From Candidatus Uhrbacteria bacterium (GTDB lineage: Bacteria; Patescibacteriota; Patescibacteriia; 2-12-FULL-60-25): 64,000 bases of DNA. Position 1 is the stretch's first letter. Each line of letters begins with the position of its first letter. The translations under genes were made by a program, and so were the position numbers. Below the pieces are notes generated by a model. The model was given only the letters and a program-made list of their open reading frames with translations. It did not search any database and was not told the origin of the DNA. Below are positions 17,712-26,340 of the stretch, piece by piece. The DNA lies in the NCBI GenBank assembly GCA_016203535.1, contig JACQMO010000019.1, forward strand, positions 1 to 64,000, written 5' to 3'.

Positions 17712-19559
17712 CTAACCGCTCACGGATCCCGGTTCACCGACGCCGTCGTCGGTTGACGATGCGGCCGGCGGTTCGGTCAATTTCTCGACGCCGATGAGGC
17801 ACACGGCCTGCCACGGACGGTAGTGGCTCTTGAACACCTCCTCGTGCAGCGTCCCGTCCGCGCCGGTCACGCGATAGGTGAACTCCGCGTCCGCGCCGGC
17901 GTGTTCCGTTTCCGTGCAGTTCTTCTTCCCCGGCGGCAGGTCGAGCGTTTCGATGAGCTTCATGGGCGGCGGCGCGACGATGTTATAAATCCGCGGCTTG
18001 ATCGGATCCACCTTCCGGCCGTCTTTCGTCCCCCAATATTCGAACACGAGCGTATCCCCCTTCATGTACGCATTGATCAACACATGGTGTCCGGTGTCGT
18101 TAATAAACCGAAAATCCGGCGCGGGTTCGTAGATCGTCGCGTCGGTCCCGGCGGGCTCATAATACCGGACGCGATACGAATGGTTCTGGCGCACCGTGAT
18201 GTCGAGCCCGGAATTCAACGCCCCGCGGAACGTGGTCGTCCCGATCTGGCAGAGCCCGCCGCCGAATTCCGGCGTCGTTTTGTTCCCTTTGATGACGAGC
18301 TCCGGGAACCAGCCGTTTTCCCCGTCCACGGAACCGAGCGTTTTCAGGAGCGAAAACTCCTCCCCGGGCGCGATCAACGCGCCGTTCACCTTCTCCACGC
18401 CCTTTCGGATGTTCTTCCGCCGATTCATCGGCGAACCGGCAAAATTCGACGTCCCGACGCCGATGATCTCCTTGATCCCGAGGCGTTCGGGATCCTCGCC
18501 GAGCAGCGACCCCGATTTCGTCTCGACTACGATCGGAAATGAAGATGTCCCGGGCCAATTTTTTGTCACGGCCGCGAGCGTCTCCGTCGCATTGATGGCC
18601 GTCCCCTGGGTTCCCGGAACGAACGACGTGATGCGGCCGTCGGCGATGACCAGACTTCCGTTCTTGACCGGCGTTTCAAGATGCGGCGCAAGAAGCCGGA
18701 GCGATGCGCCGAATCGTTCCTCGTCGATCTCGACACGCGGCCGCCCGCCCACCATCACGACCGTGAGCCAGGCGGCGAGCGTCGAGGTCGGGATGCGGTA
18801 CGTCTCCTTCTCATAGGTAAACGCGAGCGGAGGACGCGCGAGGATTTCCTGGACGTCCGGGATGAGCGGCTCGAGATCGTCCCCTCGCAGGCGCGGGGGA
18901 TCTTTGATCTCATCAAGCGTGATTGGTTCGAACGTCAGGCGTTCCGCTTGCGCCGTGAGAATCCGAAGCGCGCGCTCCTGATCGAACCGGATGCCGCTCC
19001 GTTCCTTTTCAATGTGCACGAACGGCGCGGATCCCGTCGCGACGACGATGGAAAACGACGCGTCGCGCGCCGGTTCGAGCCGATCCTTCAGCGCGACGGC
19101 GAGCGCGTCCCCGATCGCCCGATCATCCCGCGCGATGCCAACGGGAATCCGCGATGCGCCGATCCGCGCATCGAGCTGTTCGAACACGTTGCGGAACCAT
19201 CCCTTGTCGCGGCCGACGGCGAACGCGCGCTCGATCGCCGGCTCGATGTCCATGCGGATCAGTTCACGCGAGATATCAGGATCCGTCGCCGCGACGACGG
19301 CCTGGATCTGGATCTCTTTCCCGTTGAACCGGAACCGCAAGCCCTTGGAAAGCTCCTGGTCGATCCGTTTCTGGACCTCCTGTCGTGCCTCGTTCTTCGT
19401 CATCCCGTCGAGCCGCACCCCCAGGACGCGGAGGCCGGGAAACATCCGGTTCTCATGGAGGCGGGCGTAGAAGACTTCAGCCGTAAAAACGGACAGCAGC
19501 AAAAACGCGATCGCTCCGAACGCGAGCGCCGCAACGAGGATGATCTGCTTCCGGTTCAT
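17712..19559 (-). CDS. VanW-family envelope protein with YoaR-like peptidoglycan-binding domains
   Basis: The 615-residue protein has an N-terminal membrane segment (about 7-27) and then an exported body. Residues about 60-340 resemble two copies of the YoaR/VanW-associated peptidoglycan-binding fold. Residues about 370-500 are a VanW domain, with TSNFAGSPMNRRKNI, the GGGLCQIGTTTF block and NHSYRVRYYEPAGTDATIYEP (broken around 440-475). The tail is Pro/Ser-rich and low complexity. VanW proteins accompany cell-wall genes, but their reaction is not established. The gene overlaps the 72-residue gene upstream by four bases (ATGA) and is followed by hsp20. Confidence 0.85.
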   Translation of the reverse strand: MNRKQIILVAALAFGAIAFLLLSVFTAEVFYARLHENRMFPGLRVLGVRLDGMTKNEARQEVQKRIDQELSKGLRFRFNGKEIQIQAVVAATDPDISRELIRMDIEPAIERAFAVGRDKGWFRNVFEQLDARIGASRIPVGIARDDRAIGDALAVALKDRLEPARDASFSIVVATGSAPFVHIEKERSGIRFDQERALRILTAQAERLTFEPITLDEIKDPPRLRGDDLEPLIPDVQEILARPPLAFTYEKETYRIPTSTLAAWLTVVMVGGRPRVEIDEERFGASLRLLAPHLETPVKNGSLVIADGRITSFVPGTQGTAINATETLAAVTKNWPGTSSFPIVVETKSGSLLGEDPERLGIKEIIGVGTSNFAGSPMNRRKNIRKGVEKVNGALIAPGEEFSLLKTLGSVDGENGWFPELVIKGNKTTPEFGGGLCQIGTTTFRGALNSGLDITVRQNHSYRVRYYEPAGTDATIYEPAPDFRFINDTGHHVLINAYMKGDTLVFEYWGTKDGRKVDPIKPRIYNIVAPPPMKLIETLDLPPGKKNCTETEHAGADAEFTYRVTGADGTLHEEVFKSHYRPWQAVCLIGVEKLTEPPAASSTDDGVGEPGSVSG

Positions 19560-19774
19560 CCCCCTAGTATTTCATTCAATAATTCCCTCGCCAAGTCCGT
19601 CCGACCGGCGTCTTCCCCTTCAAGTGAATGGGCAGAAAACCGAACTTCACCGCCGACCGTCGGTCGTCCGTCGAATACCGCGAGCGGAAATCGGATCGTC
19701 TGTCCATCCGAAAACGAAACGACGACCTGATCGTTCTCAATAGAGTTAACTTTTGCAACAACGGACTTCGACAT
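19556..19774 (-). CDS. Small conserved-looking protein, unknown function (72 aa)
   Basis: The 72-residue protein has a beta-rich start (VVAKVNSIENDQVVVSFSD) followed by GQTIRFPLAVFDG and a helical end (DLARELLNEILGG). This looks like a small SH3-like or OB-like barrel, somewhat like DUF3006 proteins, but the match is not firm. The ATGA overlap with the VanW gene shows they are translated together. No Shine-Dalgarno is visible. The start lies 14 bases after the end of the long hairpin RNA, so the gene may be read by leakage through that RNA's terminator. Confidence 0.65.
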   Translation of the reverse strand: MSKSVVAKVNSIENDQVVVSFSDGQTIRFPLAVFDGRPTVGGEVRFSAHSLEGEDAGRTDLARELLNEILGG

Positions 19775-19780
19775 GTGAAA

Positions 19781-19919
19781 TAAAACAAGATCTCAAGCAA
19801 TCCGTGCCCAAGAAACTTTTTTGTAGGGGAGAGCGAGTCCGAAGACCTGCGGCACCCTACGAAAAAGTCCCATGCTTGTCGTGGACGCGGATTGCTTAAG
19901 ATCTCATTTTCAAGCGAAC
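19781..19919 (-). ncRNA. Rod-shaped structured RNA of about 140 nt, 6S-like architecture
   Basis: On the minus strand a 17-bp closing stem (19888-19904 with 19788-19804, one G-U) encloses an asymmetric central bubble of about 20 and 11 bases. A second helix of 12 pairs (near 19873-19861 with 19829-19815) follows, then an apical stem with a UUCG loop. A TGTTTTA tract follows the closing stem. The promoter at 19925-19953 is near consensus and starts transcription about 15 bases before the stem. A long rod with a central bubble, own promoter and terminator matches 6S RNA, which binds RNA polymerase. The tetraloop sets the strand. No SRP or tmRNA signature is present. A leader of the 72-residue gene is the alternative. 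Confidence 0.6.
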
Positions 19920-19924
19920 ACTGA

Positions 19925-19953
19925 ACTATAGGCGATCTACAGAATCTTGTCAA
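19925..19953 (-). promoter_or_regulatory. Strong promoter of the rod-shaped RNA
   Basis: TTGACA (19948-19953) and TATAGT (19925-19930) are exactly 17 bases apart on the minus strand. Expected start is near 19919. Confidence 0.8.
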
Positions 19954-19980
19954 GGGACTGACAAAATTGGGCCGGAGACG

Positions 19981-20010
19981 AAAAAACGGTCTCCCGAAAG
20001 GCCGTTTAAA
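19981..20010 (-). terminator. Terminator after the GT-C-like gene
   Basis: AAACGG/CCGTTT with inner CC/GG pairing is followed by six T residues on the minus strand (19981-19986). It lies 37 bases past the stop of the membrane protein and just downstream of a perfect promoter. Confidence 0.7.
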
Positions 20011-20021
20011 GTACTGATGTG

Positions 20022-20050
20022 ATTATAGTCAGGAACCAAATGGCTGTCAA
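20022..20050 (-). promoter_or_regulatory. Perfect consensus sigma-70 promoter directly upstream of a terminator
   Basis: TTGACA (20045-20050) and TATAAT (20022-20027) are 17 bases apart on the minus strand, the exact consensus. The -35 overlaps the stop codon of the GT-C-like gene. The start near 20015 would give only about 35 bases of RNA before the terminator at 19981-20010. It may be an upstream promoter for the structured RNA or may make a tiny RNA. Confidence 0.7.
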
Positions 20051-21777
20051 GGCCGAAAAAGGGCCAAAAGAATGAACCTTTCGTTCCGGAAAACCTCCCT
20101 GCCCGCCCCCAGCCGTTCCGGGTCCCAGGTGTCGAGTTTTCGATCAACCAAAATGAAATCCGCGCGGTATGCCCGGAGCGCTTCCGGCAACGTACGGGTG
20201 GCGCGAAAGGACTCGTACCGGGCGACGATCCCGTCGATCTGTCGGCGGATGAACTCCAGCCGCTGCTCAAAAATCGTCGTGAGCGTGAAGTATTGGGAAA
20301 GCTCCAGGGGTTGCTGTTCGGCTGCGGCTCGAAGATCTGACGGCTCAAGCCCCAGCAGCCAAAACCAGGTGAACGCGGCGTGTTCTATCCGGTCTTCGGG
20401 AACCGGCGTCGCGAGCGCGTAAAAATGCCACCACAAATTCTGATGGGCAAAGATCGGCACGAGCAAGCCGGTCTGCTGGTTTGCAAACACGACGGACTGC
20501 GATTCGGCGTGCGTGTTGAGCCAGGCGGCGACCTCGGAAAACGGCTGGAGCGCGGCAGTATATTCCCGATGTGTGAGATAGCTCCGATACTGAAATACGA
20601 ACGTCATGACGAACCCCGCCAGGACGATCCCAGCGAATGCCGCCCGGCGTACGGGCAGCCGCCATTCTTTCGTGAACGTCCAAAAAATCCAGGCCAGCAC
20701 CCAGAGGACGAACGACGCGGTGATGAGCCCCACGTAATGGTCCGGTTGGATTGAGACGCCCGTCGCGACCTGCTGGTTCAGCGCGATGAACGACCCGCCG
20801 AGCCCTGCCGCGACGAAGATGCGAAGTCCGAGTGACGCGAACCGCCGCCGCCAGAGAAAAGCGGCAAGCGCCATGACGATCGGCAGGTTAAACGTCCATG
20901 ACGCGAACGCATGCCCCGAAAATGTCGCAAGCCGCTCGGCATACGATGAATTGCCACTCAAAAATGCGGACGTGACAAGCGCCGCAATCTTCGGCGCGGC
21001 GATGAGGAGGCCGATAAGCTCCATGCCCGCCACCGTCAATACGGCGGCTCGCGAGCGTCGAATACAGGCGATGACAAACAGCACGGTGAGCGCGGCGAGG
21101 CAAAACGTCCAGGCCCAAAAATAGGTGTGCGCGAGCAGGCCGAAAATCAGGGCGGCGGCGACAGCGTTCCATCGTCTTTTCGATCCGAGAACGGCCGTCG
21201 TCGCAAAAAAAAGAAAGAGCCAGATGAACGGCGCTTCAAATTGCGGATGGACGGGCCGGTCGTAGATCGTGAAGGGAAGGCTCGGCGCCCACCCGAGAAG
21301 GGTTTGCACGAAATGAAGCAGCGGATAGAGTACGGGAGCAAAGAGAACAGACGTGGTGCTCGAAAATAACGCGAGCTCCCGTGAGCCGGTCGCCCGTTCG
21401 GTCACGAAAAAAATGACGCATGTCAGGAGCGCCGGGAGAACAAACCGCCAGAACAGAAGCGTCGCCTGCGCCGACCATCCGAAGACACGACCCGGAAACG
21501 CCAGAATCCGTTCGGCCAGATCCGGGATGGGATACGGATCCGTTTTCCCTTCAAACAGCGCCGCGTGCCACGGCATTCCTCCCTCCATCGCTTCCTCCAC
21601 AAGCGCGTAATACCACGCGCCGTCCTGCGTGACCGGTGAGAGGACCGGATCGATTCCGCGATATCCGTCTCCGATCCACCCTCGAAAAAAAGCGAGCGAT
21701 GCAACCATACTCGCGCCGATCGTAATGGCGAGGAGGAATGGAAGCGCATTTTTTTTGAGGAGTCCGACGGCGTTCAT
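20047..21777 (-). CDS. Polytopic membrane protein, GT-C glycosyltransferase-like
   Basis: The 576-residue protein has about ten hydrophobic segments spread over residues 10-430 and a soluble C-terminal part. An acidic loop after the first segment (DGAWYYALVEEAMEGG near 45-60) sits where GT-C enzymes such as PMT or oligosaccharyltransferases carry their catalytic Asp. The loops RPVHPQFEAPF and AHTYFWAW follow. GT-C enzymes move sugars from polyprenyl-phosphate donors outside the membrane; this assignment is tentative. The start is 90 codons inside the longest frame because that ATG overlaps the methyltransferase stop (ATGA). It is the last gene of the smc operon and has a terminator. Confidence 0.6.
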   Translation of the reverse strand: MNAVGLLKKNALPFLLAITIGASMVASLAFFRGWIGDGYRGIDPVLSPVTQDGAWYYALVEEAMEGGMPWHAALFEGKTDPYPIPDLAERILAFPGRVFGWSAQATLLFWRFVLPALLTCVIFFVTERATGSRELALFSSTTSVLFAPVLYPLLHFVQTLLGWAPSLPFTIYDRPVHPQFEAPFIWLFLFFATTAVLGSKRRWNAVAAALIFGLLAHTYFWAWTFCLAALTVLFVIACIRRSRAAVLTVAGMELIGLLIAAPKIAALVTSAFLSGNSSYAERLATFSGHAFASWTFNLPIVMALAAFLWRRRFASLGLRIFVAAGLGGSFIALNQQVATGVSIQPDHYVGLITASFVLWVLAWIFWTFTKEWRLPVRRAAFAGIVLAGFVMTFVFQYRSYLTHREYTAALQPFSEVAAWLNTHAESQSVVFANQQTGLLVPIFAHQNLWWHFYALATPVPEDRIEHAAFTWFWLLGLEPSDLRAAAEQQPLELSQYFTLTTIFEQRLEFIRRQIDGIVARYESFRATRTLPEALRAYRADFILVDRKLDTWDPERLGAGREVFRNERFILLALFRP

Positions 21778-22625
21778 GGGTTCGGTTTTTTCAGGACGGC
21801 GAACAACTGGTCGCGTACGTTGATGGATAGCGCTCTTGATGAAGGGAGTGCGGGGAAAAAAGGGAGATAGGACCGTGCGCGGGCCGCGAAATGGTCCAGG
21901 GACATCCGCCGGCCGATCCGTGCGATGTCGGCCACTTGGAGTCCGGAAGAAGCCGCCGCGTTCTCGAGCCACGCCGTGCTCAAAAAACAGAGATGCTCCC
22001 CGTCGTGGAACTCGGTCCAGCGCCAACCGAAACTTTTTCGCATCCAACTCTCCGGATCCGGCGTCGAGATGAGCATGACGCCGCCCGGCGCCAGATGTCC
22101 CGCCGCATCGTGGAATATCGCGGCGGGATCCGGCACGTGTTCAAGAATATCAAGAAGCAGGATCAGCCGGAACGATCCGTCCGAAAGGCCGGCCGCGACA
22201 TCCTGTCGGAAGAACCGGGCGTTCGGGAGACGCGCGCCCGCCTCGCGGATCGCGTACTCGGAGATATCCAGTCCAGTGAGTTGGTTTTCCGCCACGCCAA
22301 GATCGCGCAATGCTTCAAGCGCCGTGCCGGTCGCACACCCGATGTCGAGGACCGTATTCGATGGGGTGACGTACGGACGAAACAGCCGGCGAAAATCCTT
22401 CTTGCGCCCCTCGCGGTCGCGATCATACGAAAGATAGCCGGAATATCGGGGCGTATCCGGAAGCGTCGTCCGTTCAAAATAGGTTTTCCCGTACGTTTCG
22501 CGCTGCGTTGGCAACGGCAGGACGGGATAGAGACCGCACTGACGGCAGCGCCATAACGCCCACGACCCGTCCGGCCCGCGCACGACGCGCTCGAGCGACG
22601 GGGAAGCGCACGAGGGGCAGGGCAT
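21774..22625 (-). CDS. Class I SAM-dependent methyltransferase with N-terminal zinc ribbon
   Basis: The 283-residue protein starts with a zinc ribbon (CPSC at 3-6 and CRQC at 27-30). It then has a Rossmann methyltransferase domain with VLDIGCATGTALEAL (about 92-106) binding SAM, LTGLDISEYAI, and LLLDILEHVPDP at about 155-166. Relatives of this layout act in sugar or lipid modification for cell-surface polymers, which would fit the membrane glycosyltransferase-like gene it overlaps by four bases. The substrate is unknown. It begins five bases after the smc stop. Confidence 0.8.
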   Translation of the reverse strand: MPCPSCASPSLERVVRGPDGSWALWRCRQCGLYPVLPLPTQRETYGKTYFERTTLPDTPRYSGYLSYDRDREGRKKDFRRLFRPYVTPSNTVLDIGCATGTALEALRDLGVAENQLTGLDISEYAIREAGARLPNARFFRQDVAAGLSDGSFRLILLLDILEHVPDPAAIFHDAAGHLAPGGVMLISTPDPESWMRKSFGWRWTEFHDGEHLCFLSTAWLENAAASSGLQVADIARIGRRMSLDHFAARARSYLPFFPALPSSRALSINVRDQLFAVLKKPNP

Positions 22626-22630
22626 GTCGT

Positions 22631-24844
22631 TTACGCCTTCACCAACTCATCGAGCTTGACCGAGAGGAGCTGGGAGACGCCGTCGTCGCCCATGGTGACT
22701 CCGTAGAGCACATGCGCCTGGCCCATGGTCGCGCGGTTATGCGTGATCACGATGAATTGCGTCCGCTCAGCGAGGAGATGGATGATATCGGCGAATTTCC
22801 GGGAGTTCGCTTCGTCGAGCGCCGCGTCCACTTCGTCCAGCACGACGAACGGCGACGGGTTGGTCGCCATGATCGCGCAGATGAGCGCAATGGATGTCAG
22901 CGCGCGCTCGCCGCCCGAGAGGAGGGAGACGGATTTCATCCGTTTGCCGGGCGGGGTCGCGTTGATTTCAATGCCAGCCGCCGGCGCATCCGCCGCGACG
23001 GGCGTGATGATGTTCCCCTCTTCATCAAGCTCCGGTTCCGGCGGGATTTCCACGAGCGATGCCTCGCCGCCGCCGAACAATTTTTTGAAATAAATCCCGA
23101 ACTCGCGGTCGAGCAGCCGGAACGACGTTTCCGACCGTTCGCGGATGGTCTGGTCAAGCTCGGCGAGAATCGTTTCGAGCGAGCGCATGGCGTCCTGCAA
23201 ATCTTTCACCTGCGTCGCAAGATCATCGAACCGTTTTTTTGTGTCTTCGTATTCTTTGAGCACTTCCGGATCGATCCCACCGATCCACTCGATCTGGGAA
23301 CGGAGCTTTGTCAGACGCCGGCCGCTCGTTTCCAGCTCTTCCGGCTCCGCGACATCCTTCATCCCGTCGGCCAGGACATCAAGATCCGCCTCGAGCGGCG
23401 CAGCGTGCGTCCGCAGCTCCTGAAAAAATGCATCGCGTCGCGTTTCCAGACGGGCCAGCTCGACGGACGCCTCGCCGACGCGGTTGCTCGCGACGGCGGC
23501 ATCGTTCCGGAGGGCCGTCAGTTTATGCTGGAGCTCGAACACGTGCGACCGCTTCCGTTCCTCTTCCGCGTTCCATTCTTCCAGCCGCTTCTCCGCCTGT
23601 TCGATCTCCTGCTCGCAGCGCTTCGTCTCGTCCGCGATCCGTTCCGCCTCCTGCTCCGCCTTCGGATCCCGTTTTGGAGCGCTCGGCTCCGGCGCCGGAC
23701 GCTGAAGTTTTGACAGAAGATCCTCATGGCTCGCCGCCGCTTGCTCCACGAGCGCCGCGATGTTTTTGGGATCCGGCCGTTTGCCGGATACAGCCTTGCG
23801 CAGCGCCTCGAGCAGCGTTCGGATTTCTTCAACCGCCCCGATGATTTTGGAAAGCGGAAGCGGTGACCATGCGGCTTCCGAACGGACCTGCGCCACTTCG
23901 CGTTCGGTCTGGAGCCGCAGGAGGCGTTCCCGAAACCGCGCGCGTTCCGCGGACAGCCGATCCAATTCTTTCCGAAGTTCGCGGAACCCCTCGGAAGGAG
24001 GCGTGGCCTTTTCCAACGCCGCGAGATCCTGTTCCACCTTGGCGGCCTGTCCGGCGCGTGCATCCCGTTCCTGTTCCGCCGCGTGAACCCGAGCGGACGC
24101 CGCGTGCAATTTTCCGCGCAAATCGGACCAAACTTGGCCGTAATACGATCGCTCCAATTCCCGCAACTCTTCTTCCAGCTTTCCGCGCTCCTGGAGCCGT
24201 TTCGCCTGGCGTTCGAGTGTCGTGAGGCGCGGCCCGATCTCACGAAGCAGAAGCTCCGCTTGTTTCAAATTTTCTTTCGTGGCCTCGAGCTTGTTTTGCG
24301 ACGCCGTTCGCTTCAGCTGGAACGGCTTGAGCCCCGCCGCCTCGTCGAAAAACTCCTTGCGCTCGGAGGGCGTCGCGGTCAGGATGGCGTCCACCATCCC
24401 CTGCCCGATGACGCTGTACGTGCGCTGTCCCATTCCGGCCTGCGCGAGGAGCAAAACCACGTCCGTCAGCCGCACGTTCTGGTTGTTGATCTGGTATTCC
24501 GACTGCCCGTCGCGGTATACGCGGCGCTTGACGACGATTTCCGGCAGATCGATGTCCGGCTTGTCGTCGTTTACAAGCGTCATGCTCACCTCGGCGAACC
24601 CGGCGCGGGCCTTCCGGTCGGATCCGGAAAAAATGACATCTTCGGACTTCTTGCCGCGGAGAAGCTTCAAACTTTGTTCGCCCATGACCCAACGGATCGC
24701 GTCGGCCACGTTCGATTTTCCGGACCCGTTCGGCCCGACCACCCCGGTAAGCCCGCGGCGACCGGCTGACTCCGTGAGGAATTCCAGCGACGTTCTGTTG
24801 GCGAAGGTCTTAAACCCCTGAAGTTCGAGCCGGCGGAGGTACAT
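22631..24844 (-). CDS. smc: SMC-like ATPase without a recognisable hinge
   Basis: The 737-residue protein has both ends of an SMC. These are Walker A GPNGSGKS (37-44) after the typical start MYLRRLELQGFKTFANR, and a C-terminal head with LLSGGERAL and VVLDEVDAALDEAN. Two coiled-coil arms (about 165-350 and 440-590) are joined by a Pro-rich stretch (around 370-440, RPAPEPSAPKRDPK) instead of the globular hinge of about 150 residues. Bacterial SMC is normally near 1180 residues. Chromosome folding or segregation is the expected job, but dimerisation would need another route. The start is 26 codons inside the longest frame, at the conserved SMC N-terminus; a TATACA -10 lies six bases before it. 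Confidence 0.85.
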   Translation of the reverse strand: MYLRRLELQGFKTFANRTSLEFLTESAGRRGLTGVVGPNGSGKSNVADAIRWVMGEQSLKLLRGKKSEDVIFSGSDRKARAGFAEVSMTLVNDDKPDIDLPEIVVKRRVYRDGQSEYQINNQNVRLTDVVLLLAQAGMGQRTYSVIGQGMVDAILTATPSERKEFFDEAAGLKPFQLKRTASQNKLEATKENLKQAELLLREIGPRLTTLERQAKRLQERGKLEEELRELERSYYGQVWSDLRGKLHAASARVHAAEQERDARAGQAAKVEQDLAALEKATPPSEGFRELRKELDRLSAERARFRERLLRLQTEREVAQVRSEAAWSPLPLSKIIGAVEEIRTLLEALRKAVSGKRPDPKNIAALVEQAAASHEDLLSKLQRPAPEPSAPKRDPKAEQEAERIADETKRCEQEIEQAEKRLEEWNAEEERKRSHVFELQHKLTALRNDAAVASNRVGEASVELARLETRRDAFFQELRTHAAPLEADLDVLADGMKDVAEPEELETSGRRLTKLRSQIEWIGGIDPEVLKEYEDTKKRFDDLATQVKDLQDAMRSLETILAELDQTIRERSETSFRLLDREFGIYFKKLFGGGEASLVEIPPEPELDEEGNIITPVAADAPAAGIEINATPPGKRMKSVSLLSGGERALTSIALICAIMATNPSPFVVLDEVDAALDEANSRKFADIIHLLAERTQFIVITHNRATMGQAHVLYGVTMGDDGVSQLLSVKLDELVKA

Positions 24845-24849
24845 ATGGA

Positions 24850-24855
24850 TGTATA
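24850..24855 (-). promoter_or_regulatory. -10 element of the smc operon, leaderless
   Basis: TATACA on the minus strand ends six bases before the smc ATG, so transcription would begin at or next to the start codon. No convincing -35 is visible. Confidence 0.4.
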
Positions 24856-24884
24856 GGGTAACGAAAGAAAGGCGAGTAGGCCAG

Positions 24885-24913
24885 TAGGCAGGTAGGCTTG
24901 TAGCTGCTACGCT
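24885..24913 (+). promoter_or_regulatory. Promoter of rbfA, apparently leaderless
   Basis: TAGGCA and TACGCT are 17 bases apart. The expected start falls within a base or two of the rbfA ATG at 24921. The same -10 with the following bases (TACGCTCAAA) recurs before clpP. Confidence 0.45.
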
Positions 24914-24920
24914 CAAACCC

Positions 24921-25280
24921 ATGCCTCACACGCGACGGCTCGAAGAAGGCGGAGGGATGCAACATTTCCGCGACGCGCTTGCGGCGGTGCTTGTCGAACG
25001 CGTGGAATTTCCCGTCGGCGTGTTCGTCACCGTGCTCGACGCCAAAGTGACGCGCGACACGACAAAGGCCAAAGGGGTCATTTCCGTGCTGCCGGAATCC
25101 AGGGAGAAAGAGGCGCTTGCCGCTCTCGAGGAATCCAGCCACGACATCAAAAAAGGGTTGGCAGAAAAATTGCGATTGCGCCGGATCCCCCACATCCACT
25201 GGGCCATAGATCGAACGGAAGCCGTGGCCGAAGGGATAGAAAAAACCATTCAGGAGCTGAAGAACAAAGGGGAGCTGTAG
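24921..25280 (+). CDS. rbfA: Ribosome-binding factor A
   Basis: The 119-residue protein has the RbfA KH-like fold pattern. An N-terminal helix (MQHFRDALAAVLVERVEFP) leads into GVFVTVLDAKVTRDTTKAKG (about 33-52) and VISVLPE. A second helix and RLRRIPHIHWAIDRTEAVAEG near the end follow, corresponding to the conserved RxxPxLxFxxD element. RbfA binds the 30S subunit late in assembly, near 16S helix 1. Length is normal. The transcript seems to start at the ATG. It is followed by nrnA, a common pairing in bacteria. Confidence 0.8.
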   Translation: MPHTRRLEEGGGMQHFRDALAAVLVERVEFPVGVFVTVLDAKVTRDTTKAKGVISVLPESREKEALAALEESSHDIKKGLAEKLRLRRIPHIHWAIDRTEAVAEGIEKTIQELKNKGEL

Positions 25281-25322
25281 GATTGACGGACGGCACAAAG
25301 ACGGATAAGGTTCCCGGTTCCT

Positions 25323-26288
25323 ATGCCGTCCCCGAGCCATCTTCTCGCCTCTGCCCACCGCCTGATCCAAAGATCAGAGCGGATTTTGCTTGTGGCCGAC
25401 GGAAGCCCGGATGGCGACTCCATCGGTTCGACCACGGCGATGCTGAATTGGCTTGCGCGCGAAGGGAAACAGGTCGAGGCGTTCTCCATCGAGCCCATCC
25501 CCTCATCGCTCCAGTTTCTCGATGGCGTCCATCGTATCACGAACGACCCTGCCGTCTTCGCCCAACCTTACGACCTCGTCCTGACGTTCGATGCAAGTGA
25601 TCCGAAACGTAGCGGGATCACGGAGCATCTTCCAAAATTGCCGCGCCCGGCGCACGTGGTGGTGTTCGACCATCACGTGACGAATCCCCGATACGGCGAC
25701 ACGAATATCATCTTCACGGACGCCTGTTCCACCTGCGAGGTGATGTACCGATTCTTCGACGAGAACGGCGAGCGCATCGACGACCGGATGGCCACCTCGC
25801 TTCTCACCGGAATCACGACGGATACGTCGAGTTTCACGAACGGCGCCACCACGACGGCGGGCATGGAAGCGGCTGCGCATCTCTTTCGCTGCGGCGCGCG
25901 GCACACGGACATCGTGCGCCATGTCGTGCAAAACAAATCCATGGACGGCCTAAAACTCTGGGGGCTTGCGCTCTCGCGCCTTCGGCATGACCCGGCGCGC
26001 GATCTCGCGACGACCTTTTTCTTGCGTGAAGATCTCACGGCGCCGGGAAGCCACGAAGCCGTTGAGGGGCTGTCCAATTTTTTGAACGCCGTATGCAACG
26101 GGTGCGACACGGTGCTCGTGCTTCGCGAAAAAGAAGACGGAACTGTCCGCGGATCCATGCGGAGCATGAATCGCGATATATCCAAGCTCGCCCAATTGAT
26201 GGGCGGAGGCGGCCACAAAAAAGCAGCGGGGTTCACGGTCAAAGGGAGGATCGAGGTGACGGAGAAGGGGCCGAGGATCGTAAATTAG
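25323..26288 (+). CDS. nrnA: DHH-family phosphoesterase, NrnA-like
   Basis: The 321-residue protein has the DHH phosphoesterase motifs DGSPDGDSIGS (motif I, about 24-34) and FDHHVTN with the DHH triad near 118-120. ITTDTSSF follows around 160 and the DHHA1 C-terminal motif GGGGHKKAAGF near 297-307. NrnA enzymes degrade short RNA oligonucleotides and may dephosphorylate pAp; which activity dominates here cannot be told. It lies 42 bases after rbfA with no clear ribosome site, and clpP follows from its own promoter. Confidence 0.85.
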   Translation: MPSPSHLLASAHRLIQRSERILLVADGSPDGDSIGSTTAMLNWLAREGKQVEAFSIEPIPSSLQFLDGVHRITNDPAVFAQPYDLVLTFDASDPKRSGITEHLPKLPRPAHVVVFDHHVTNPRYGDTNIIFTDACSTCEVMYRFFDENGERIDDRMATSLLTGITTDTSSFTNGATTTAGMEAAAHLFRCGARHTDIVRHVVQNKSMDGLKLWGLALSRLRHDPARDLATTFFLREDLTAPGSHEAVEGLSNFLNAVCNGCDTVLVLREKEDGTVRGSMRSMNRDISKLAQLMGGGGHKKAAGFTVKGRIEVTEKGPRIVN

Positions 26289-26300
26289 CACTTCACGTCT

Positions 26301-26329
26301 TTGACTGCTAAAACATTTTGCGCTACGCT
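26301..26329 (+). promoter_or_regulatory. Promoter of clpP
   Basis: TTGACT (26301-26306) and TACGCT (26324-26329) are 17 bases apart. The start near 26336 is about five bases before the ATG, so there is no room for a Shine-Dalgarno. Confidence 0.6.
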
Positions 26330-26340
26330 CAAAACCATCT

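Noticed and set aside
19781..19919. Signal recognition particle RNA
   Set aside because: The tip AGGTC-TTCG-GACT superficially resembles the SRP domain IV, but the GGAA-type loop and the AGCA side of the symmetric loop are absent.
20047..22047. 666-codon version of the GT-C-like gene
   Set aside because: The first 90 codons lie wholly within the methyltransferase gene and read as Arg/Pro-rich noise. The ATGA overlap start is preferred.
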